From NCBI RefSeq assembly GCF_003065605.1, contig NZ_CP026952.1, positions 2,418,001-2,482,000 of the forward strand: DNA of 64,000 bases, read 5' to 3'. Made by a program: the position numbers and the translations under genes. Positions 55,740 to 63,107 of the stretch are shown here, piece after piece (the first letter of the stretch is position 1; the number at the start of each line of letters is the position of its first letter). This stretch comes from Aeromicrobium chenweiae (GTDB lineage Bacteria > Actinomycetota > Actinomycetes > Propionibacteriales > Nocardioidaceae). Below the pieces are notes generated by a model. It saw nothing but the letters and a program-made list of their open reading frames with translations. It ran no database searches and was not told the origin of the DNA.

Positions 55740-57197
55740 TCACCAGGGTGACGGCTCGTAGTCCTTGAGGAAGACGCCGTGCACGTCGTCACCCGCCTCG
55801 CCGCGGACGATCGGGTCGTAGACCCTGGCGGCGCCGTCGACGAGGTCGAGCGGGGCCTTGAAGCCCTCTTCGGCCAGCCGCACCTTGGTGGGGTGCGGCC
55901 GCTCGTCGGTGATCCACCCAGTGTCGACGGCCGTCATCAGGATGCCGTCCTGCTCCAGCATCTCCCCCGCGCTCGTGCGGGTCAGCATGTTGAGGGCCGC
56001 CTTGGCCATGTTGGTGTGCGGGTGTCCCGGGCCCTTGTAGCGCCGGCTGAACTGCCCCTCCATGGCCGAGACGTTCACGACGTACGTGCGACGCGACTCG
56101 GCGGCGGCCATCGACGGACGCAGGCGGCTGACCAGGATGAACGGCGCGGTCGTGTTGCACAGCTGCACCTCGAGCAGCTCGAGCGCGTCGACCTCGTGCA
56201 CCCGCTGCGTCCAGCTGTTGACGTCGACGGTGTCGGGCACGAGCCCTCCGGCGTCGATGCGGGACAGATCGGCGGATCCGGCCATCAGCGCCATCGAGGT
56301 GAGCTCCTCGGCCGTGTGCGCGTCACCGGCCAGGACGGGGTGCGCCGCGACCGAGCCCACCAGGGCCGCGGGGTGCGCGTCGCTCGTGTGGCCGAACGTC
56401 AGCAGCTCGGGCAACGGTCCGTCGGGCAGCGGGGCGGACTCGGCCTCGGCGAGCGGGGCGTACGCACCGGGCGTGCGGCGGACCGTCTGGGCCGCGTTGT
56501 TGATGAGGATGTCGAGCGGTCCCTGCTCGGCCACCGCGTCCGCCAGGCCGACGACCTGGGCGGGGTCGCGCAGGTCGATGCCGACGATCCGCAGGCGGTG
56601 GATCCAGTCGGCGCTGTCGGGCATCGCGGTGAAGCGACGGACCGCATCGTGCGGGAACCGGGTCGTGATCGTGGTGTGGGCGCCGTCGCGGAGCAGCCGC
56701 AGGGCGATGTACATGCCGATCTTGGCGCGTCCGCCCGTCAGGAGCGCGCGCTTGCCGGTCAGGTCGGTCCGCGCATCGCGCTTCGCCCGGTTCAGTGCCG
56801 CGCAGTCGGGGCACAGCTGGTGGTAGAACGCGTCGACGACCGTGTACTTCTGCTTGCAGATGTAGCAGGGCCGCGGCACGATCAGCGTCCCGGCGGTGGC
56901 GCCTGCGGCGTTGGAGACGAGCGGGATACCCTCGGTCTCGTCGTCGATGCGCGTGGGCGACCCGGTCGCGGTGGTGGCCACGACGGCGCGGTCGGCTGCG
57001 GCGACCTCGGCCCGCTTGGCGAGCCGGCGCTGCTTCTTGACGTCCTTGTAGAACTTGCCGCAGGCCCGGCGGAGCGCGACGTAGGTCTCGTCGTCCTCCT
57101 CGAGGTACTGGGCCTCCCCCAGGACCTTGAGGGCGATCGCCAGGTCGTCGGGGTCGATCGTGGACGTGGGCAGGACGTGATCAACAGGGACGCTCAT
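55740..57197 (-). CDS. SDR-fold protein with N-terminal zinc-ribbon, catalytic Tyr missing
   Basis: A 485-residue protein. Residues 1-100 are helical, 105-140 carry a zinc-ribbon-like CYICKQKYTVVDAFYHQLCP followed by DC, and from about 150 a short-chain dehydrogenase fold follows: a modified nucleotide motif LLTGGRAKIGMYIALRLLRD, DLRDPAQVVGL, NNAAQT, and VNVSAMEGQF. At the place of the YxxxK pair the sequence reads HTNMAKAALNML, so Lys is kept but Tyr is Thr. This suggests no classic dehydrogenase activity. TAGAAT lies 9 nt before the ATG with GGAGG between. Confidence 0.75.
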   Translation of the reverse strand: MSVPVDHVLPTSTIDPDDLAIALKVLGEAQYLEEDDETYVALRRACGKFYKDVKKQRRLAKRAEVAAADRAVVATTATGSPTRIDDETEGIPLVSNAAGATAGTLIVPRPCYICKQKYTVVDAFYHQLCPDCAALNRAKRDARTDLTGKRALLTGGRAKIGMYIALRLLRDGAHTTITTRFPHDAVRRFTAMPDSADWIHRLRIVGIDLRDPAQVVGLADAVAEQGPLDILINNAAQTVRRTPGAYAPLAEAESAPLPDGPLPELLTFGHTSDAHPAALVGSVAAHPVLAGDAHTAEELTSMALMAGSADLSRIDAGGLVPDTVDVNSWTQRVHEVDALELLEVQLCNTTAPFILVSRLRPSMAAAESRRTYVVNVSAMEGQFSRRYKGPGHPHTNMAKAALNMLTRTSAGEMLEQDGILMTAVDTGWITDERPHPTKVRLAEEGFKAPLDLVDGAARVYDPIVRGEAGDDVHGVFLKDYEPSPW

Positions 57198-57206
57198 GAC
57201 CCCTCC

Positions 57207-57212
57207 ATTCTA
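57207..57212 (-). promoter_or_regulatory. -10 element of the SDR gene
   Basis: TAGAAT lies 9 nt before the ATG at 57197 on the minus strand. Confidence 0.5.
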
Positions 57213-57322
57213 GGTGTCCCCCACGACTGTCCCCACACCCGCCGGACGGGCCCGCGGTCGCGGAGGTTGCGGAGGCTTGCTTTCATGGAAGGTCTTGCCC
57301 CCGAAACCCCCGAAGGATCCTC

Positions 57323-57733
57323 ATGATGCGACGCACCATCGGGCTCGCACTCGCCGGCCTCGCCCTCACCGTCACCAGCGCGTGCGGCGGCAGCTCCTCG
57401 GACGAGGATGCCGCGAAGGACACCAAGACGTCGAGCAGCCCCAGCGCGAGCAGCCCGACCTCCGCGGCGCCGTCGGCGACCACGCCGGCACCGCCGGTGA
57501 AGTCGGTGGACCCCAACAAGCGCCCCACGACGAAGCAGCTGACCGCGACGCTCAAGGGCGCCGGCCTCACCGACAAGCAGGCCACGTGCTTCAGCAAGCA
57601 GCTCGAGGACTCGTCGCTGTCCGACAAGCTGCTCGCCGCCCTGGTCAACCGCGACGGGACGTACAAGCCCTCCCAGAAGGAGACCGCGACCTATCAGAAG
57701 ATCGCTCAGGAGGCCGCGACCACCTGCGCCTGA
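57323..57733 (+). CDS. Small lipoprotein, paralogue of 55352-55660
   Basis: A 136-residue predicted lipoprotein: signal RRTIGLALAGLALTVTSACG (lipobox TSAC), a Ser/Thr/Pro/Ala linker of about 45 residues, then the same helical two-Cys domain as the other paralogue (TCFSKQLEDSSLSDKLLAAL ... EAATTC). The start codon is the first of two adjacent ATGs. The linker is the main difference and may let the domain reach further from the membrane. Converges with the gene at 57744. Confidence 0.75.
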   Translation: MMRRTIGLALAGLALTVTSACGGSSSDEDAAKDTKTSSSPSASSPTSAAPSATTPAPPVKSVDPNKRPTTKQLTATLKGAGLTDKQATCFSKQLEDSSLSDKLLAALVNRDGTYKPSQKETATYQKIAQEAATTCA

Positions 57734-57743
57734 GCGGAGGGAC

Positions 57744-58403
57744 TCAGCGCCGCCAGAACGTGGGACGCCGCGCGGGCCGGACGACGTCGGCGTCGTCCAG
57801 CTCCGCGCGCAACACCTCCGGCACGTCCGCCAGGGCGACCAGGTGGACCGTCGGCACGCCGAGGGCGGCCAGGCTCGTGGACGCGTCCAGGGCCGCCTCG
57901 AGCACCTCGCCCGCCGTGTCATCCTCGGCGACGTACGCCAGGCACCCCAGCGTGGGGCTGTCGTCGACCGTATAGCCGAAGGCGTACAGCGTCCGGACGT
58001 GGCCCGCCCCCGCCGTTGCCAGGGCGTTGCACACGGACGCGTCGAGGCCGTCCCACGCCGTGCGGCGCAGCGTCGTACCGGCCGGGAACGGCTCCAGGTA
58101 CCGCTTGACCTGGGCGGTGTAGTCCGCAGACGCGGTCATGCCCGACGGGTCACCGGGGTCGACCTGCACCCCGATGCCCGCCGGCAGCATGGCCAGCAGC
58201 CTGCGCACGGAGATCTTCCTGACGTCCCACGACTCGCTGTGGAGCGCGTCGTCGGCGCGGGCCTTGCTGGTCCACACGCACACCAGTTGACGGCCCGGCA
58301 CCGGCTCGCTGCCGGAGAACACACCCGTGCTCCGGTCCACGCCGATCAGCACCTGCGCGAACAGGAAGTCCCACCGGGTCGCGAAGACCGGCCCACCGCT
58401 CAT
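57744..58403 (-). CDS. Hypothetical protein, SseB-like N-terminal domain
   Basis: A 219-residue protein without signal or membrane spans. The part around LVCVWTSKARADDALHSESW and RLLAMLPAGIGVQVDPGDPS resembles SseB-type domains of actinobacteria (a weak by-eye match), and a second half contains YAFGYTVDDSPTLGCLAYVA. It lies 23 bp after ilvD on the same strand. Function unknown. Confidence 0.6.
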   Translation of the reverse strand: MSGGPVFATRWDFLFAQVLIGVDRSTGVFSGSEPVPGRQLVCVWTSKARADDALHSESWDVRKISVRRLLAMLPAGIGVQVDPGDPSGMTASADYTAQVKRYLEPFPAGTTLRRTAWDGLDASVCNALATAGAGHVRTLYAFGYTVDDSPTLGCLAYVAEDDTAGEVLEAALDASTSLAALGVPTVHLVALADVPEVLRAELDDADVVRPARRPTFWRR

Positions 58404-58426
58404 CTCGTACGCCTCGGCGTCCGCCG

Positions 58427-60112
58427 CTACCCGCAGACCGCTCCGTCGGCGGCCGAGCTGACGAGCTTGGCGTACTTGGCCAGGACGCCCTTGGTGTACT
58501 TCGGGGGCAGCGGCTCCCAGCCGACCTTGCGGGCCTCGAGCTCGTCGGCGTCGATCGCGACGTCGAGCCGCTTGTTGGCGACGTCGAGGGTGATCTGGTC
58601 ACCGTCCTTGACGAAGGCGATGGGTCCCCCGTCGACCGCCTCGGGGGCGACGTGTCCGACGCACAGGCCGGTCGTGCCGCCCGAGAAGCGCCCGTCGGTC
58701 ATCAGCAGGACGTCCTTGCCCAGGCCGGCGCCCTTGATCGCGCCGGTGATGGCGAGCATCTCGCGCATGCCCGGGCCACCCTTGGGGCCCTCGTAGCGGA
58801 TGACGACGACGTCGCCGGCGACGATCGTGCCCGCCTCGAGCGCGTCCATCGCCTTGCGCTCGCCGTCGAACACCCGGGCCGTGCCAGTGAAGACGTCCGA
58901 GTCGAAGCCGGCGCTCTTGACGACCGCGCCCTCCGGGGCGAGCGTGCCGTGCAGGATCGTCAGGCCGCCGGTCTTGTGGATCGGCTTGTCGATCGGGCGG
59001 ATCACGTCGCCGTCGAGCTTGAGCTCGATGTGGGCGAGGTTCTCGGCCATCGTCTTGCCGGTGACGGTCAGGCAGTCACCGTGCATGAGGCCCGCGTCGA
59101 GCAGCGCCTTCATGATGACCGGGATGCCGCCGACCTTGTCGACGTCGTTCATGACGTAGCGACCGAACGGCTTGAGATCGCCGAGGTGCGGGACCTTGTC
59201 ACCGATGCGGCTGAAGTCCTCGAGCGTCAGGTCGACCTCCGCCTCGCGGGCGATCGCCAGCAGGTGCAGGACGGCGTTGGTCGAGCCGCCCAGCGCCATG
59301 ACGACCGTGATGGCGTTCTCGAACGCCTCCTTGGTCATGATCTGACGTGCGGTGATGCCCTGGCGGAGCAGCTCGACGACGGCCTCGCCGGACTTGATCG
59401 CGTACTCGTCGCGGCGGCTGTCGATCGCCGGCGGGGCGGACGAGCCGGGCAGGCTCATGCCCAGCGCCTCGGCGGCCGAGGCCATCGTGTTGGCGGTGTA
59501 CATGCCGCCGCACGCACCCTCACCGGGGCAGATCGCCCGCTCGATCTTGTCGACCTGCTCGCGCGACATCCGGCCCGCGAGGCAGGCGCCGACGGCCTCG
59601 AAGGCGTCGATGATCGTGACGTCCTTGCCGTCGACGTTGCCGGGCATGATCGAGCCGGCGTAGACGAAGACGCTCGCCAGGTCGAGCCGCGCGGCGGCCA
59701 TCAGCATGCCGGGCAGGCTCTTGTCGCAACCGGCGAGCAGCACCGAGCCGTCGAGGCGCTCGGCCATCATGACGGTCTCGACCGAGTCCGCGATGACCTC
59801 ACGCGAGACCAGCGAGAAGTGCATGCCCTCGTGGCCCATCGAGATGCCGTCCGACACCGAGATCGTGCCGAACTCGAGCGGATATCCGCCGCCGGCGTGC
59901 ACGCCCTCCTTGGCCCGCTTCGCGAGGCGGTCCAGGGGCAGGTTGCAGGGAGTGATCTCGTTCCAGCTGGAGGCCACACCGATCTGCGGCTTCTCCCAGT
60001 CGTCATCACCCATGCCTACGGCGCGCAGCATCCCGCGTGACGCGGTGGCCTCGAGGCCATCGGTGACGGTGCGGCTGCGCGGCTTGATGTCGATCTCGTT
60101 CTCTGGGGGCAT
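58427..60112 (-). CDS. ilvD: Dihydroxy-acid dehydratase
   Basis: A 561-residue Fe-S enzyme giving the 2-keto acids of Val and Ile. The cluster cysteines lie in [20 protein letters not shown] and [20 protein letters not shown]; other marks are [20 protein letters not shown] and [26 protein letters not shown] (60120-60125) lies 7 nt before the ATG, so the mRNA is leaderless and no leader peptide is present, unlike ilvB, cimA and leuB. Confidence 0.96.
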   Translation of the reverse strand: MPPENEIDIKPRSRTVTDGLEATASRGMLRAVGMGDDDWEKPQIGVASSWNEITPCNLPLDRLAKRAKEGVHAGGGYPLEFGTISVSDGISMGHEGMHFSLVSREVIADSVETVMMAERLDGSVLLAGCDKSLPGMLMAAARLDLASVFVYAGSIMPGNVDGKDVTIIDAFEAVGACLAGRMSREQVDKIERAICPGEGACGGMYTANTMASAAEALGMSLPGSSAPPAIDSRRDEYAIKSGEAVVELLRQGITARQIMTKEAFENAITVVMALGGSTNAVLHLLAIAREAEVDLTLEDFSRIGDKVPHLGDLKPFGRYVMNDVDKVGGIPVIMKALLDAGLMHGDCLTVTGKTMAENLAHIELKLDGDVIRPIDKPIHKTGGLTILHGTLAPEGAVVKSAGFDSDVFTGTARVFDGERKAMDALEAGTIVAGDVVVIRYEGPKGGPGMREMLAITGAIKGAGLGKDVLLMTDGRFSGGTTGLCVGHVAPEAVDGGPIAFVKDGDQITLDVANKRLDVAIDADELEARKVGWEPLPPKYTKGVLAKYAKLVSSAADGAVCG

Positions 60113-60119
60113 GAGAGAA

Positions 60120-60125
60120 AGATTA
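60120..60125 (-). promoter_or_regulatory. -10 element of ilvD (leaderless)
   Basis: TAATCT lies 7 nt before the ilvD ATG on the minus strand. Confidence 0.5.
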
Positions 60126-60193
60126 CGGCGCAGGCCGCGCGCGCGGTGAGCGGACTCCGGGGACGACTGCGCTTCGGCGCCACAGGCCGCTCC

Positions 60194-60766
60194 TCAGGAC
60201 GGGATGTGCGCAAGCAGATGCGTCGCGAGATCGCGCAGCCGCTGCTCCTCGGGCCATCGCGCCACCTGCAGCCGGCGGCTGAGCGCCTGGGGCGAGATCC
60301 CGAGCTGGCGGGCGACGTCCTTCTGCGTCCGGCCGGGCGCCATCGCGGCCACTGCCTCCGCGCCACCCTCCGTCCGGTCGGTGATGACCCGCGCCAGGGC
60401 ATGGAGCGCCGTCTCGGCGTGACGCGTGCCCTCCCCCTCCACGGCGAGGCCCACCGCGGTCGAGCTCGAGCGTTCAACCGCTGCGCGGGCGGCGATCAGC
60501 GCGGGACCGCGGCTGGCCCGGACCGAGCGCGGAATGGGCTCGTCGACCGCTCCCACGCCGACCCCGACCCACCAGTCCTGCGTCGCGACGACGGAGCACA
60601 CCACGTCCACCACGACCGCGGGGTCGTCGGACAGGCCCTGGACCTCGTCGCCGGCGGTGCGCTCGAACTCCCGGACGAGGACGTGCTCGCGGAGCGCCGC
60701 CAGCAGGCCAGGGACTCCGTCTGCGTTCTCGCGGCTCCGGCGTTGGTCGATCGTGATCGCGAACAC
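60194..60766 (-). CDS. SatD-like nucleotidyl-cyclase-fold protein with C-terminal helix-turn-helix
   Basis: A 190-residue protein. The N-terminal ~105 residues follow the class III cyclase/SatD pattern: a first Asp in FAITIDQRRSR (Asp7), a second in FERTAGDEVQGL (Asp40), a GVGVGAVDEP strand-loop and a helix with RGPALIAARAAVERS. The last ~50 residues are a helix-turn-helix (RTQKDVARQLGISPQALSRR). The start is GTG at 60766. It is divergent from the Pycsar-type effector, with two dyads between, so it may repress that promoter. Cyclase activity is unproven. Confidence 0.6.
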   Translation of the reverse strand: MFAITIDQRRSRENADGVPGLLAALREHVLVREFERTAGDEVQGLSDDPAVVVDVVCSVVATQDWWVGVGVGAVDEPIPRSVRASRGPALIAARAAVERSSSTAVGLAVEGEGTRHAETALHALARVITDRTEGGAEAVAAMAPGRTQKDVARQLGISPQALSRRLQVARWPEEQRLRDLATHLLAHIPS

Positions 60767-60774
60767 ACTCCATG

Positions 60775-60822
60775 ATCAACGTTCTTTCGTTGATTTGTCA
60801 AGATCAACTCTGTTGCGTTGAT
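60775..60822. promoter_or_regulatory. Two tandem ATCAAC-N8-GTTGAT operators
   Basis: Identical 6-bp arms with 8-nt spacers at 60775-60794 and 60803-60822, 28 bp apart, lie in the 138-bp gap between the SatD-like gene and the effector gene; a further half-site GTTGAT is at 60845-60850. They fit a dimeric HTH protein such as the one next to them. Confidence 0.75.
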
Positions 60823-60904
60823 TGTCTTGGATCGCATTCCTGCCGTTGATCCGGTGTCCCCGATGATTGGTAACGTGGGCGTCCATCACCGTCACGGAGG
60901 ACAC

Positions 60905-61402
60905 ATGGCACGGACACCTGCGTCGGACGTGGAGCTGGCGATCCTGGCGGAGGCCCGCAACGAGGTGGGGGCCGCGGACCACAAGGCGTCCATGGTGCTG
61001 GCGGTGCTCGGCATCGGCTTCGGCGCCCTGCTGGCCGGCCTGCTCGCCCGCGACTGGAACCCTCGCGACCTCGACGCCCTCGGCGCCTTCTTCTGGTGGG
61101 TGGCCGCCGCCCTCGCCTCGTCCTCCGTCGCCGCCGCGGCGATGGCCGTCTGGCCCCGGTTCACCGTCCCGAGCAGGACCAAGGACATCTTCTACTGGGG
61201 GCACGCCGCCGCGTTCGACAGCCAGCGGTCGCTGGATGCCGTGCTCGACCGCCATCCCCCCACGCTCGAGGACCGGACCCGCCACCAGCTGTTCGAGCTC
61301 TCACGGATCGTCGCGAAGAAGTATCGCTACGTGCGACTGGCCATGTCGTTGGCCGGCCTGTCAGCCCCGGTCTTCCTGCTCGCCAGCCTGATCGGCTACT
61401 GA
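60905..61402 (+). CDS. Pycsar-effector-like membrane protein (DUF5706 type)
   Basis: A 165-residue membrane protein with the layout of PycTM/DUF5706 effectors: an N-terminal helix ending AARNE-type ADHKASMVLAVLG leading into span 1 (about 30-48), span 2 (62-84), the loop VWPRFTVPSRTKDIFYWGHA, a helical stretch RTRHQLFELSRIVAKKYRYV and span 3 (145-163). In Pycsar systems such proteins are triggered by cyclic CMP or UMP and damage the membrane. GGAGG lies 4 nt before the ATG. It sits between two SatD-like proteins and overlaps the downstream one tail to tail by 42 bp. Confidence 0.7.
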   Translation: MARTPASDVELAILAEARNEVGAADHKASMVLAVLGIGFGALLAGLLARDWNPRDLDALGAFFWWVAAALASSSVAAAAMAVWPRFTVPSRTKDIFYWGHAAAFDSQRSLDAVLDRHPPTLEDRTRHQLFELSRIVAKKYRYVRLAMSLAGLSAPVFLLASLIGY

Positions 61403-62074
61403 GCCGCCGAACCACGAGGTGAACTGGTCCTGCGAGCTCAGCACGGCGAAGGCCCCGCTGCGACGCAGGTTCTGCGACACCGCGGACGACGAGATCCCCT
61501 CGGCCAGCGCCATCTCGACCTGGGAGGCCCCGCTCAGCAGATGACGCAGGAGTCGCCGCGAGCGACCGGACATCTGGCTCACGATCTCGTCGCGGGCGAG
61601 CAGGAACGCGTTCACCATCGCGGCGGGCGGGTGCTCGTCCAGGGCGGAGCCGGTCAAGCGTTCGGAGACCTGGTACCAGGTGCGCAACGTCCGGTCTCGC
61701 TCCCCCTCGCGGCTCTTCGCCTCCACGATCGCATCGCGCGCAGCCCACCACCCGGGCCCGTCCTGCAGCGGGCCGTAGCGGGTGCGCCCGAGCTCCTCCA
61801 CCTCCCCCACGCCGATGCCTGCGCGACAGTCCAGCTCGTCCGGGAGCACGAGACGCAGCGCCAGCGTCGCCCGCACCGCCGACTCGACCGACAGGTAGCG
61901 GGCCTGGCACTCGTCGCCGAGCGTCGGCTCGAGCGGCTGGTCGAACTCGATCTCCTCGTTGACCCGTCGCAGCGCCTCCATGAGCGTCGCGTGGACCCAC
62001 GCGCGATCGGCATGACGACGAGATCCGACCAGATCGACGATGACCGCCACGCGCACCTTCGAGGTCTGGCTCAT
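61361..62074 (-). CDS. SatD-family nucleotidyl-cyclase-fold protein with C-terminal helix-turn-helix
   Basis: A 237-residue protein. The N-domain resembles SatD and class III cyclases: VAVIVDLVGSRRHADR with Asp14, EPTLGDECQARYLSVESAVR with Asp54, and CRAGIGVGEVEELGRTRYGP with an R-x-G-I core, followed by GPGWWAARDAIVEAK. Residues ~165-210 form a helix-turn-helix (SGASQVEMALAEGISSSAVS). Same architecture as the 190-residue protein at 60194, but clearly diverged from it. Its last 42 bp overlap the effector gene on the other strand. Confidence 0.65.
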   Translation of the reverse strand: MSQTSKVRVAVIVDLVGSRRHADRAWVHATLMEALRRVNEEIEFDQPLEPTLGDECQARYLSVESAVRATLALRLVLPDELDCRAGIGVGEVEELGRTRYGPLQDGPGWWAARDAIVEAKSREGERDRTLRTWYQVSERLTGSALDEHPPAAMVNAFLLARDEIVSQMSGRSRRLLRHLLSGASQVEMALAEGISSSAVSQNLRRSGAFAVLSSQDQFTSWFGGSVADQAGEQEDRG

Positions 62075-62080
62075 GGATGA

Positions 62081-62086
62081 AGCATA
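62081..62086 (-). promoter_or_regulatory. -10 element of the SatD-like gene; AT-rich divergent region
   Basis: TATGCT lies 6 nt before the ATG at 62074. The 55-bp gap to the ATP-grasp gene is AT-rich and contains ATGAAG-N7-ATGAAG direct repeats (62077-62095). Confidence 0.4.
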
Positions 62087-62129
62087 TGCATGAAGTTAAG
62101 ACAAAAATGGACGGTGACAGGATGGGCCG

Positions 62130-62987
62130 ATGACCATCGCGTTCGTGACCAGCTCGACCCATCGTCCGTACGACCCGGACCTCCCCCTCCTCGAGGCGGC
62201 AGCCGCCGAGCGGGGCACCGTCGGCGAGGTCGTCGTCTGGGACGACCCGCAGGTCGACTGGTCCGCGTACGACGCCGTGGTCGTCCGGTCGTGCTGGGAC
62301 TACATCGCCCGTCGCAAGGAGTTCCTCGCCTGGGCGGCCACCGTCCCGCGCCTCCACAACCCGCTCGATGTCTTGTCGTGGAACACCGACAAGGCCTATC
62401 TGCGCCAGCTCCAGGATGCCGGGGTGCCGATCATCGAGACCCTCTGGGACGTGACCGTTGGTGACGACCTCGGCGACCACGACGAGTGGGTCGTCAAGCC
62501 GACGATCTCCTCCGGCTCCAAGGACACCGCCCGCTGGAGCTCCCGCGAGGAGGCCTGGGCGCACAGTGCGGAGCTGGTCGCCGCGGGACGTACATCCATG
62601 ACCCAGCCCTACATCTCCTCGGTTGACGAGGAGGGCGAGACCGCGATGCTCTACTTCGCAGGCACGTTCTCGCACGCGATCCGCAAGGGACCGCTCCTTC
62701 AGCGCGGCGAAGGCGTCCGCCAGGACCGGGACAGCCGCGAGGAGATCACCCCGCGCACCCCGACGTCCCAGCAGCGCGAGGTCTCCGACCACGTGATGGA
62801 GACCGTGATGTCGCTGCTCGGTCTCGACCAGGCTCCGTTGTACGCGCGGGTGGACCTGGTCACAGCCGCGGACGGGGCGCCGATCCTCATCGAGCTCGAG
62901 CTGGCCGAGCCGAGCCTGTTCCTCCCCCAGTCCGGCGGGGGCGCAGGACGGCTGGTGGACGCCGTGCTGGAACGCGCCGGGGCGTGA
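62130..62987 (+). CDS. ATP-grasp domain protein of unknown substrate
   Basis: A 285-residue ATP-grasp ligase-like protein. It opens with a Rossmann-like pre-grasp domain (MTIAFVTSSTHRPYDPDLPL), then VVRSCWDYIARRKEFLAWAA, the ATP-binding strand WVVKPTISSGSKDTARWSS and the metal-binding end PILIELELAEPSLFLPQSGG. It is close in layout to the group that includes O-ureido-serine cyclo-ligase and glutathione-synthetase-like proteins. Substrate unknown. It is divergent from the SatD-like gene, so it may or may not belong to that locus. Confidence 0.85.
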   Translation: MTIAFVTSSTHRPYDPDLPLLEAAAAERGTVGEVVVWDDPQVDWSAYDAVVVRSCWDYIARRKEFLAWAATVPRLHNPLDVLSWNTDKAYLRQLQDAGVPIIETLWDVTVGDDLGDHDEWVVKPTISSGSKDTARWSSREEAWAHSAELVAAGRTSMTQPYISSVDEEGETAMLYFAGTFSHAIRKGPLLQRGEGVRQDRDSREEITPRTPTSQQREVSDHVMETVMSLLGLDQAPLYARVDLVTAADGAPILIELELAEPSLFLPQSGGGAGRLVDAVLERAGA

Positions 62988-63072
62988 GGCTGGCGCTCGC
63001 AAGCCCATCGTCCCACGCGGGGCGGACACGTGATATTTCCTGTTATATCAATGAAATAGTGTCGTCGAAGTC

Positions 63073-63101
63073 TTGTGATCGAACACACGTTCGAGTAGGG
63101 T
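63073..63101 (+). promoter_or_regulatory. SOS promoter: LexA box between -35 and -10
   Basis: TTGTGA (63073-63078) and TAGGGT (63096-63101) are spaced by 17 bp. The spacer holds TCGAACACACGTTCGA (63079-63094), a perfect match to the mycobacterial/actinobacterial LexA consensus TCGAAC-N4-GTTCGA. TAGGGT lies 6 nt before the ATG at 63108. Confidence 0.88.
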
Positions 63102-63107
63102 CGAGGT

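Noticed and set aside
60474-60779. Alternative minus-strand frame starting at 60779 (MECVRDHD)
   Set aside because: Overlaps the SatD-like gene in another phase and is Arg/Pro-rich with no motif.
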